Shown here piece after piece: positions 36,501-45,572 of a stretch of DNA of 64,000 nt. The DNA is taken from contig JARHVA010000251.1 of NCBI GenBank assembly GCA_037957365.1, positions 350,501 to 414,500 of the forward strand. The letters run 5' to 3'. Each line of letters opens with the position of its first letter. Positions within the stretch are counted from its first letter, which is position 1. The position numbers and the translations under genes were made by a program. The DNA is from Torreya grandis (Eukaryota; Streptophyta; Pinopsida; Cupressales; Taxaceae). The notes under the pieces were generated by a model. The model was not told where the DNA came from. It was given only the letters and a program-made list of their open reading frames with translations, and did not search any database.

Positions 36501-37985
36501 TAATGGTGCAGCCATTTTAATATTAATTAAACTTTATAAGATACCCTAACACAATATGTTCCACCCTATAGAAATGAAACAACATTGAGAGGATTTATCC
36601 CACATTCATTAGTTTACTAGTGATAGTGATGTTCATAATCACTAATACACAACATAATTTTTACCAATAGCGAAAGAGTGTAGAGGGTGAAAATCTTGAA
36701 ATATTATGTGATTAATTTAATTAACTTAATAATATTACTCCCCTTTACTAAAAATTACTTCATGGTTGTTGTGGTCAATATCAAACACTCATACTGGTGC
36801 AGTTAGTGTAATATTAATTAAACTTAATGAAATACACTAACCCAGTAACTTCCACCCTACACATATGCCATGACATTTAGAGGATTTATTCCACATTCAC
36901 TAGTTAACTAGTGATAGTCATGTTCATAAGCACCAATATATAACATAAGATTTCCCAATAAGAAAAGAGTATAGAGGGTGAAAATCCTAAAGTATTATGT
37001 GATTAATTTAATTAATTAAATAATATTACTCCCCCTTACTAACAAATGATTAATGGTTGTTGTGGTTAATATCAAACACTCATAATGGTGGAGCTAGTGT
37101 AATATTATTTAAATTTAATGAAATACCATAACATGGTAAGTTCCACCTTACATGAAGGCCATGACATTAAGAGCATTTATCCCACATTAACTAGTTAACT
37201 AGTGATAGTGATGTTCATAAGTGGCAATAAAAAACATAAGTTTTGTTAATAGGGAAAGAGTCTAGAGTGTAAAAGCTTGAAATATTATGTGATTAATTTC
37301 ATTAATTACATAATATTACTCCCCCTTACTAATAAATTATTTATGGTTGTTGTGATTAATATCAAACACTCATAATGGTGTAGCCAATGTAATATTAATT
37401 AAATTTAATGAAATACCCTAACATGGTAGTTCCTCCCTACACAAAGGCCATGACATTGAGAGTATTTATCCCAAATTCACTAGTTAACTAGTGATAGTGA
37501 TGTTCATTAGCACCAATACACAACATAATCTTTACCAATATGGAAAGAGTCTAGAGGGTGAAAATCCTAAAATATTATATGATTAATTTGATGAATTAAA
37601 TAATATTACTCTCCCTTAATAAAAAATGATTCATGATTATTTTGGTTAATATCAAACACTCATAATGGTGCATCCATTGTAATATTATTAAATTTAACTA
37701 AATAACCTAACACGGTATGTTCCACTCTACATAAAGGCCATGACATTGAGAGGATTTATCCCACATTCACTAGTCAACTATTGATAGTGATGTTCATAAG
37801 TGCCAATACCAACATAAGTTTTGCCAATAGGTAAAGAGTCTAAATGGTGAAAAGCCTAAAATATTATGTGATTAATTTAATTAATTGAATAATATTACTC
37901 CCCCTTAATAAAAAATGCTTCATGGTTGTTTTGGTTAGTATCAAACACACATAATAATACTAGTATAATATTAATTAAATTTAAT
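33530..37985. repeat. Satellite array, about 15.3 copies of a 290-bp monomer
   Basis: The phrase GGATTTATCC (with variants) recurs at 33691, 33981, 34271, 34562, 34846, 35137, 35428, 35719, 36009, 36300, 36591, 36882, 37173, 37462 and 37752: spacing 284-291, mostly 290 or 291. Each monomer contains a CACTAGTTAACTAGTG-type perfect palindrome just after it, an ATTTAATTAATTAAAT palindrome about 140 bp further on, and a run ATTAATTAAATTTAATGAAA. The first unit begins within 10 bp of the Y2 break; the last stops after TTAAATTTAATG at 37985. No monomer has a coding frame. Head-to-tail homogeneity of length with scattered substitutions is typical of plant satellites. Confidence 0.92.
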
Positions 37986-38149
37986 GTATTTACTAGTACA
38001 TGTTGTACTCATTTCTCACAATTCAATCCATTACAACTGATGAGCCTATAATAGGTGAAACATGTTTTGAAAATTTGATTATTGAGTTATATATTTTTAC
38101 AATTCTTTCATATCTTGTATTATTCTATTCTATTTTATTCTTTTATTCT
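37986..38149. other. Short unassigned stretch between the two tandem arrays
   Basis: A 164-bp A+T-rich piece. The 92-codon plus-strand frame at 38000-38278 runs from here into the T-rich repeat and is Phe/Leu/Ser-rich because of it, so I do not call a gene. Confidence 0.5.
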
Positions 38150-38787
38150 TCCTTATTAGCAACTAGTGAATCACTTAATTTTTTAACTTTAATATTTTTT
38201 TTAACTCTAATATTTTTTCTAACTATAATAAAAAAATTTAACTCTAATTTTTTAAAAAGTCTAACAAATTTTTTTTAACTCTAATAGTTTTTTTTTTTAC
38301 TCTAATAAAAAAATTTTAACTCTAATAATTTTTTTTAACTCTTATAATTTTTTAACTCTAATCATTTTTTTTAGCTCTAGTATTTTTTATTTAACTTTAA
38401 TAATATTCTTTACTCTAATAACTTTTTTCTAACTCTAATATTTTTTTCTAAATCTAATAATTTTTTTAACTCTAATTTTTTTTTAAAACTCTAATAATTT
38501 TTTTAAACTCTAATAATTTATTTTATTTCTAATAATTTTTTTTAACTCTAATATTTTTTTAACTCTAATAATTTTTTTTAACTCTAATAAAATTTGTGTA
38601 ACTCTAATAATTATTTTAAGTCTAATTATTATTATTTAATTCTAATAATATTTTTACTCTAATAATTTTGTTAACTCTAATAAAAAAACATTTTAACCCA
38701 ATCTTTTTTTAACTCAAATATATTTTTTGAACTCTAATATTTTTTCTAATTTTAATAAAAAAATGAACTCTAATAATTTTTTTAAGT
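38150..38787. repeat. T-rich tandem repeat (TTTTTTAACTCTAATAA type)
   Basis: About 35 irregular copies of a 14-20-bp unit built from AACTCTAATAA and a T run of 5-9 bases. Units vary mainly in T-run length and by occasional inversion to a run of A. It lies between the satellite and the left arm of the foldback-like structure. There is no coding content. Confidence 0.85.
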
Positions 38788-40195
38788 TTAATGTATAATG
38801 CAATTGCATTAATAGATAAAGTGATCACATTATTGTGAAAATAATAAATCATATAATGTGAACGTGTGAATAGATAACATGATTACATTATTGTGAAAAA
38901 AATAATGTGATCATTTTACTATTGTTTTTTACATTAAATCAATGAACATGTAGGTAGAGTGAACCTTGGATAATAGGTAACACAATCATGTTATCAATAA
39001 TGTGATCATGTTATTAATTATGTGATGACATTCCTATTATTTTTCACATAAAAATATGTGGAGTTGCACATGAAGGCAACTTTGGCCAAAATTTTATGTT
39101 TAGTACTCTAAATATTAAGTATAAGTTAAACTTATACTTCAAATTTATTTTAGTAAATATAAGAAATTAGGGTCACTCTGCATCTAATAGAGTTGGTCTC
39201 ATAGTTGCATACCTTATGATGTGGAAATTAGTTTTTTAAAATCTAATCTGGTCAGTACATAGCCATTTTTAGGGTCTAGGTATTAAACCTAGGGATTTAA
39301 GGACAATTTTTGTAATTGATATCCATCTTTTGTAAACATGTATTCATTTTTTAGGTTTTTGTGCCTTTCAGATTGATTCAAAGCATTTACAGGAGTCTTA
39401 GGTTTGTCAAAATTTTAGTTTTAAAACCACTCACTTTGAAATTGATTGAAAGTGGTGTGATTGGGGTAGCATAGGTCACATTTATGACCTACACACATCA
39501 AATGACCACTTTGTGTTGATTTCACTTGTTTATCATCCCTCCCTCATCCCTAATCACTTCTTACTCATGCCTCATCACCCTAAATCACTCTCTCATCATT
39601 TCTCATTTTCCCTAATCATTTCATCATTGACCCTCACTATCCCTACTCATCTTTAATCACTCCATCATCCTTAATTACTCCCTCAATGATCATCACTATT
39701 TGTTATCATCCCTAATCACTCACCCCTCATCCCTCAATATGATTCATCACTCCCTCATTAACCCTCACCATCCCTCATCATCTTTAATCATTCCCTTTTT
39801 ATCCTTTATCAATCCCTCATTGGCTCTTACCATCCCTCACCATCCCTAATCACTCTCTCATCATCCCTAATCACTACTTCATCATCCCTGATGACTTCTT
39901 TATTAACCCTCATCATTCATCATCATTTATAATCTCTCTCTCATCTTCCCTAATTACTTTGTCATTGACCCTCACCATCCAACAACATTCATGTTCATTG
40001 CTTTATCATACCTCATCATCTCTAATAAATCATTCCTCATCCCTCATTACCCCTAAACACTCTCTCATTAACCTTCACCATCCTTAATCATCTCTAATCA
40101 CTCCCTCATCCTCCCTAATCACTCCCTCATTGACCCTCACCATCCCTCATCATCCCTATTGACTCCCTCATCCTTAAGCACTCTATCCAATACCT
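38788..40195 (+). repeat. Foldback-like structure, left arm
   Basis: The arm runs from TAATGTATAATGCAATTGCATTAATAG through a non-repetitive middle (about 39060-39510) to a minisatellite (39525-40195) of variants of CCTCATCATCCCTAATCACTC. It is about 230 bp longer than the right arm, mostly because of minisatellite copy number. Confidence 0.8.
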
Positions 40196-41410
40196 TAATG
40201 GTGATATTTTGCTGGGGATTAATAATTCTAGGAGTTATAAGTGGAGATTTGAGTTATAGCATAAAATATAATACATATTAATTAAAATGATGTGGAGGCA
40301 AATTTGAAACATAAATATTTAACACTTATGAAAAAATATGGGCCTATTATAAATGATGTAATTCAAAATTGAAAATATACCAAAAAAAAGAATTAAGTAA
40401 AACCACCATAACACCAAAAATGGGTATTAAATACATGAGGATCACTAAGCTATGTGATTTTCTGAAACCAATAAATTTATTTCCATATGAGGACATTTTA
40501 CAATCTGAATAATTACATTTAAGTTCTTTGATTTTTATGTCTATTGATTGATTCATCATACCAGAGATTAGAAAATAGTTTTTTAAATGAATATAATAAG
40601 TACTCCAAGATTATAAAGTGGTGCTTAATCCATAACTTCAATATTCAATCCAATGAAGAGCATCACACTATGAGATATCTACTTTCACATCTTGGGAAGT
40701 GGGTACAAGTTATATAGAACTATAAAAAGGTAATTAGATAATATATTATGAACCCAATGAGATGGTCGGTACTAAAAATATTTCTACTTTCCCTAATAAT
40801 AAATTATATGAATTAAAAATATTGAGATCAATGGTGAGCCAATACACTTCATCATTTCCAATAGAAGTTATAAGAATTTAATTTCTCATAAAGCATATTT
40901 TCAAAAATTGAACTTGAAATTTATACATCATCAATAGCCATATGCTAGTGTATGGTCTAGTGTAGGCTTTGAGAAATGGATCACCTAGTAGTGTCACTTA
41001 GTGTACAAAATCAAACTTTTAAAAGATGCAGTCCTTTATGACATCTCACCGTTATAGGTGTGTGATGTTTTACATTAGTTCAACTATATATTTACCATTG
41101 ATATGTAGTATATGAAGTAAATTTATGAAATGTTGTGATAGATTGTCATGATATAAAATACCATATATCATAGTTAGTTCATAAGCTTTTAGTCATCAGT
41201 GCCAAGAAGTGTAAGAATCTAGTCAATTCTAGTAATAAGTATACTCTATATGGTAATAATTAAGTCTAATAACATATTTTTGTCACCATATCATAGCATG
41301 GTTTATCTAATAATAATAAATATAAAATAATTAAACCATAAAATAGATGAATACAAGGATATCCTTTTGCCACCTAAATAAGTTCCTACATATTATACAC
41401 TAAACAATAT
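40196..41410. other. Loop, left part: nothing recognised
   Basis: About 1.2 kb of A+T-rich DNA. The 70-codon minus-strand frame at 40347-40559 has a hydrophobic stretch but no family I recognise. No repeats, RNA gene or coding pattern stands out on either strand. Confidence 0.5.
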
Positions 41411-42435
41411 TATTGATTTGATCCCTTAACTACCTCTACCTCAAACCTATTTATACTACATATCATTTCTATAAAATGAATAGATAAAGTAGCAGATCTA
41501 TGAAATCATGGATAATGGACACATCATTCCCAAAACATTACCTTGCAGAAGCTTAATTATGTTTGTGCCAAAGTTGTGAATCAATTAATAAAAATATTAG
41601 AAATATTAAAGTGAAGAATTATTATCCTCATCTAAATATTAAGGAATTTTATATCATATCCATGGTGTACAATTATTTTCTAAAATTGATCTTAAGCTTG
41701 GGTATCATCATATTCATGTTGAACCTCTAGACATTTGGAAGATAGTCTTAAAAACAAATGAAGGATTGATTAACTAGTTGGTTATGACTTTTAGGTTAAC
41801 TCATGTAATGAATTCATTCATTGAGATGTTGATAAACATCCTTAGGACCTTTACCTATGTCATTTTTCTAATCTAAATTTATGATATCTTAATCTTTAGA
41901 AAACATAGGATGAACATTTACACCATGTTGAACTAATGTTTCACATTTGTAGAAACATATTTTTATGATAACATGAATAAATGTTCATTTTTCATATAAG
42001 AGATAAAATATTTAGGATACATTACACCCACAAGGATTTCATGTATGAAACTAACCAAGATTCAAGTCATATAAAGAATAAGAGACACTAAAATACTTTG
42101 TATTTAACTCAAATATTCTTAGAATTAGAACATTATACAAGAGATTTGTGTTTAATTTTTATCTTTTAAACCAAGATACCTAAGGTAGAAGTGAATAAAG
42201 TTTCATCTAGTCAGATGTAAAAAAAAATAATTCGATGAACTAAAATTTAGATTCTATTTTGTGTTATTACTTAAGTTATTTGAATATAAATTTAGAATAT
42301 AATCCAATTTATTCAATAATAAAATTGACTATCACAAATGGGTATTGACAATAACAAGTCCTAGAAAAGAGTTAACTTATATTATAGTTGATTAAATAAT
42401 ATATTATTGGAATCAAAGATATTTTTATAGTAAAT
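41411..42435 (+). pseudogene. Gypsy RT (and start of RNase H) remnant inside the loop
   Basis: Plus-strand reading gives, in order, a piece like IYEIMDNGHIIPKTLPC (about 41500-41550; compare ELLDKGFIRPS.SPC), then FVPKL, NYYPHLNIKEFY, VQLFSKIDLKLGYHHIHVEP (about 41660-41725; the D of KIDL is kept), WKIVLKTNEGLIN with a following stop, LVMTFRLTHVMNSFIEMLIN (matching MPFGLTNAPSTFMRLMN), then a stop-bearing IYDILIF, where YLDDILIF is expected. Motif order shows a Ty3/gypsy RT of a lineage different from Y. Stops and the damaged catalytic box show it is dead. Weak RNase H-like sequence follows to about 42430. Confidence 0.75.
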
Positions 42436-42439
42436 ACTT

Positions 42440-43617
42440 ATGCTAGATGATTAGGGAGTGATTTGGGATGGTGAGGGATGATGAGGATCAATGATGGAGT
42501 GATGAAGGATGGTGAGGGTCAATGAAGGAGTGATTAATGATGATGAGGGATGATGAAATATTGATTAGGGATGATGAGGGATGATGAGGGAGTGATTAGG
42601 GATAATGATGGATAATTATATTCAATGAAATATTGATTAGGGATAATAAACTTGAGTTATTAGAGATGATGAGAGATAATGAAGGTGAATGAGGGAGTGG
42701 TTAGGGATAAGGAGGGATGAGGAGGGAGTGAATAGGGATGAGGAATAAATTAGTATGACAAGGTATGAGTAAAGAGTGATTAGTGATGATGAAGTATGGG
42801 AAGGGAGTGATTAAGGATGATGAGGGATAGTGAGGGTCAATGGAGGAGTGATTAGGGATAGTGAGGATCAATTAGGGATTGATTAGGGATAATGAGGAAT
42901 GATTAAAGAGTGATTATGGCTATTAAGGGATGATTAGGAAGTGATCAATGATGAGGGAGGGATGATGAACAAGTGAGATTAATACAAAGAAGTAGTTTGA
43001 TGTGTGTAGGTCATAAATATGAATTACACTACCTTAATCACACCACTTTGCATCAAGTTCAAAGTAATTGGTTTTCAAACTTAAATTTTGACAAACCTAA
43101 TACTCTTATGAATTATATGAATCAATCTAGAAGGCACAAAAACCTAAAAAATTATTATATGTCTACAAAAAATGGATATCAATTACAAAAGGTATGTATT
43201 GAAATCCATAGGTTTAATACCTAGACCCTAAAAATGCCTAACTATTGACCAACTTGGATTTTTAAAAACTATTTTCCACATCATAATGCATGAAATTCTG
43301 AGACCAACTCTATCAAATGTAAATTGACTATAATTTATTATATTTAATAAAATATATTTAATGTATAAGGAAATAAATGTAATAATATAAATATAAAGTT
43401 GCCTTCATATGCAAATCTAAATGCTTTGATAACATGATCATATTATTAATAATGTGATCGTGTTATGTATAATGAGATTATGTTACCTATTACCCAAGGT
43501 TTTCTCCTCTACATGTTAATTTATTTAATGTGTAAAACAATAGTAATGTGATTGCATTATTATTTTCTCAATAAAATGATTGCATTATCTATTAATGCAA
43601 TCATGTTATACATTAAT
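42440..43617 (-). repeat. Foldback-like structure, right arm
   Basis: Reverse complement of the left arm. The minisatellite (42450-42965) reads as GATTAGGGATGATGAGGGAG variants on the plus strand. The 83-codon frame at 42973-43224 is within the conserved non-repetitive part, but the left arm does not keep it open, so I do not call a gene. The outer limit is the last base matching the left arm; related TAATGCAATCATGTTAT units continue to about 43720. Confidence 0.8.
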
Positions 43618-43627
43618 GTGATCCCAA

Positions 43628-43653
43628 TATGGCTTGGTAATTACTAAGCCATA
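43628..43653. repeat. 26-bp near-perfect palindrome
   Basis: A dyad centred on GTAATTAC with arms TATGGCTT(G/A)GTA and one mismatch (G636 against T645 in the last three digits). It sits just outside the right arm. It could form a hairpin or be the remnant of a short inverted-repeat element. Confidence 0.6.
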
Positions 43654-43924
43654 ATTTAAATAATGCAATCATGTTATGTCACTAATTTGATTGGGTTATT
43701 TATTAATGCAATCGTGTCACCAAAAATGTACATGGAATTGTCTACCAACTTTGTGTACTTACCCTTTACACTCTTTTGGTTTACAAAAGCCTAATTTAAA
43801 AACATATAAACTTACATCTATGTTATATGACATAACTTAACTTTTCAATATGGGATTTTTAAGGTCCACATAAGTTGTTATAATATGTGGTTGGTGCCTA
43901 ATTTGAGATACATTAGACCGTCAT

Positions 43925-43941
43925 AACATTTGGAGGGAGTA
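43925..43941 (+). repeat. Left target-site duplication of the 1.6-kb retroelement
   Basis: AACATTTGGAGGGAGTA, identical over 17 bp to 45556-45572. The bases outside differ on the two sides. Confidence 0.75.
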
Positions 43942-45555
43942 ATAATAACTTGTATATTTATAGATTGAATGCTGAGTGCGAATGGAGAATTTGAACGCTA
44001 AGCATGAACTCCAAACCTGAACCAGGTAGCCATTGATCTAGCAGCTGGCATGGCCATGGCTTATGCTATGAAAGGGACTCCACCTGTGAATGGAGAAAGG
44101 ATCCTGATCGTCCATTCTTCTGTGGAAGGGGGTTATGTTCTAGTTACAAATATAGCAAAAGGATCCCCTGTTATTGGTTCTGTCCCTGGGTCAAAGGGAA
44201 GAACTTATGTAGATGTGGTTACTTTTGAAGCTAAAATACAGGACACAAAACATCAAGCTTCTACTGGGAGATTGTGCATTTCACTAGTAAGTGCTTTAAA
44301 TCTTGTTAGGGTTAATCTAGATCCTGATACAATTGAAGCAATCTTTAATTAGGTAGATTATTTTTCAAAGTATGCGGTTATTTTTTGATTTCATGGCTAC
44401 TGGCCATCTCTTACAGATCTACATGGCTAGATCTCCAATACCTAGCTGCCACTGATTGATGGAAATGTTGAAATATACCCATGTGTTAAAGGTTTTTTTT
44501 AGCTTTATTCCAAAACTCTAAGGACAGGAAGACTATTCTGTCAAACAGTAATTTTTTATGGCAGAGTAAATACCCTCTTATGGCCAAACGATGGTATATG
44601 GATTTCAATCCTCTCATGAAAACCTTCAACAAAATCCCTGTCTGGGTTCGGCTCCCTAATTTGCCAATACATCTATGGCATGAATCGGTGTTTAAAACCA
44701 TCAGAAATGCTATAGGGGAGTTTTTATTTGAGGATGATGAAACTAAGAGGTTTTACCACTCGACCTATACATGCCTTATGGTTGAGGTGGATGTTTCTAA
44801 GGGCCTTCATGAGGCAATTTGTCTGGACTCCCCTAGGGGTTCTTGGATGCAAATGTTAGATTTTGAAGGTTTACCTTTTTGATGCAGAAAATGTCACATA
44901 ATGGGGCATGTTGCAGCCTAGTGTACTGCAGGGAAATCTAAATCCAAAAGATCACCTTCTTGGTGGTCTGAAGCTGATCATGAACATTATTTTGCTAAAC
45001 AACCTGAGGAAGATTTGACTAATTCAGAGAATGAGAATGAAAAGAGTATCCATTCTGAATCAACGGATCGGGAGACTTTGCTGGAGATAGATCCTATTGA
45101 AGGTAATGTGGAGATTGGATTATGTGATCTCTCTGAACCAATTTCTGAGGAGGTGGTGGTCCCTCCACCTATTTTGAAGGATTCTCCTAGGAGCCAGAAG
45201 TTGGCTGGTTCTTGAAAGGATTTTGCTGAGGTACCGATGCCCCCTGGACTTCATGGATCATGGCATTTTAAGGATTGGGTTGCTGAGGCAGCTAAGGTAG
45301 AGGATGGTTGGAAAATAGTTAAGAGGAAGAAGTCTAAGCCTTTGGTCCCCCCTCTAGATATGAAACTTCAGTCTTGTAAAAAAAATTTTAATTGTTTGTC
45401 CAGATCTTGACTGTTGTTTTCAGATTCTTGGTTTATCTAGTCTTGCTTATGCAGGTTCCAGGCTTTTTTGTATCCTGGTTGTGCTTAAGGTTTATCTCTC
45501 TTCTAATGTATAGGGTTTTAGGGCCCCTTTAAAACCTATTTTTACCTTAATCTAA
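43942..45555 (+). mobile_element. 1614-bp retroelement with DUF4283-type ORF and no RT
   Basis: A 17-bp perfect duplication flanks the block, in the size range of LINE insertions. Inside is one long decayed plus-strand reading frame (44008-45410) followed by about 145 bp of T-rich 3' sequence that ends near AATCTAA without a clear poly(A) tail. There is no endonuclease, RT or LTR. The base composition is richer in G+C than the surroundings, as expected of younger, formerly coding DNA. It may be an internally deleted or non-autonomous LINE mobilised by an RT in trans, or a processed copy of a host transcript. Confidence 0.7.
44008..45410 (+). pseudogene. DUF4283/zinc-knuckle protein of the 1.6-kb element (decayed)
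   Basis: The frame is open from 44008. Residues of the first 345 bp (MAMAYAMKGTPPVNGERILI at 44050) form an N-terminal region I do not recognise. From about 44389 the DUF4283-like domain of plant LINE ORF1 proteins follows (FHGYWPSLTDLHG, LPLIDGNVEIYPCVKGFF, LALFQNSKDRKTIL, NKIPVWVRLPNLPIHLWHE, TCLMVEVDVSKGL). Next comes a knuckle with C-x2-C-x4-H-x4-C spacing at 44883-44924, then an acidic tail and a basic end (VEDGWKIVKRKKSKP). Interruptions: TAG 44350, TGA 44386, TAG 44428, TAG 44443, one T missing in the T run at 44493-44500, TGA 44880, TAG 44919, TGA 45213. Such ORF1 proteins bind RNA. This copy is dead. Confidence 0.8.
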
Positions 45556-45572
45556 AACATTTGGAGGGAGTA
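45556..45572 (+). repeat. Right target-site duplication of the 1.6-kb retroelement
   Basis: AACATTTGGAGGGAGTA, matching 43925-43941 exactly. The GGAGGGAGTA part also resembles the end of a Stowaway-like MITE next to its TA, so the target may have been such an element. Confidence 0.75.

Larger units (their letters stand above)
38788..43617. mobile_element. Foldback-like structure with long inverted arms
   Basis: The reverse complement of 42440-43617 aligns with 38788-40195 over its whole length. The order in both is: an outer cluster of TGATCATGTTAT-type units, then GGCAACTTT, GAGTTGGTCTCA, TTTTTAGGGTCTAGGTATTAAACC, TTTTTAGGTTTTTGTGCCTT, GTGGTGTGATT, ATGACCTACACACATCAAA, and finally a CATCCCT-based minisatellite nearest the loop. 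A 2.2-kb loop lies between. Long inverted arms whose inner part is a tandem repeat recall foldback-type DNA elements (known from Drosophila FB and some plants). No transposase and no clear target duplication were found, so an origin by inverted duplication is also possible. Confidence 0.7.

Noticed and set aside
33530..37985. CRISPR-like array because of regular spacing and palindromes
   Set aside because: The whole 290-bp unit is repeated, not short repeats with unique spacers, and the context is a plant retrotransposon landscape.
38000..38278. 92-codon membrane-like protein
   Set aside because: The second half is the translated T-rich tandem repeat (FFLTLIFFLTLIF) and the first half has no features.
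40347..40559. Small membrane protein on the minus strand
   Set aside because: The hydrophobic run arises from AT-rich sequence; there is no conserved copy, promoter context or family resemblance.
42973..43224. 83-codon gene in the right arm
   Set aside because: The equivalent stretch in the left arm is not open, so the frame is not conserved between the two copies.
43925..43941. Stowaway-type MITE end instead of a target duplication
   Set aside because: GGAGGGAGTA resembles a MITE end, but I could not find a matching inverted end within a few hundred bases on the left, and a 17-bp perfect match on both sides of one ORF-bearing unit is better explained as a duplication. It is not excluded.
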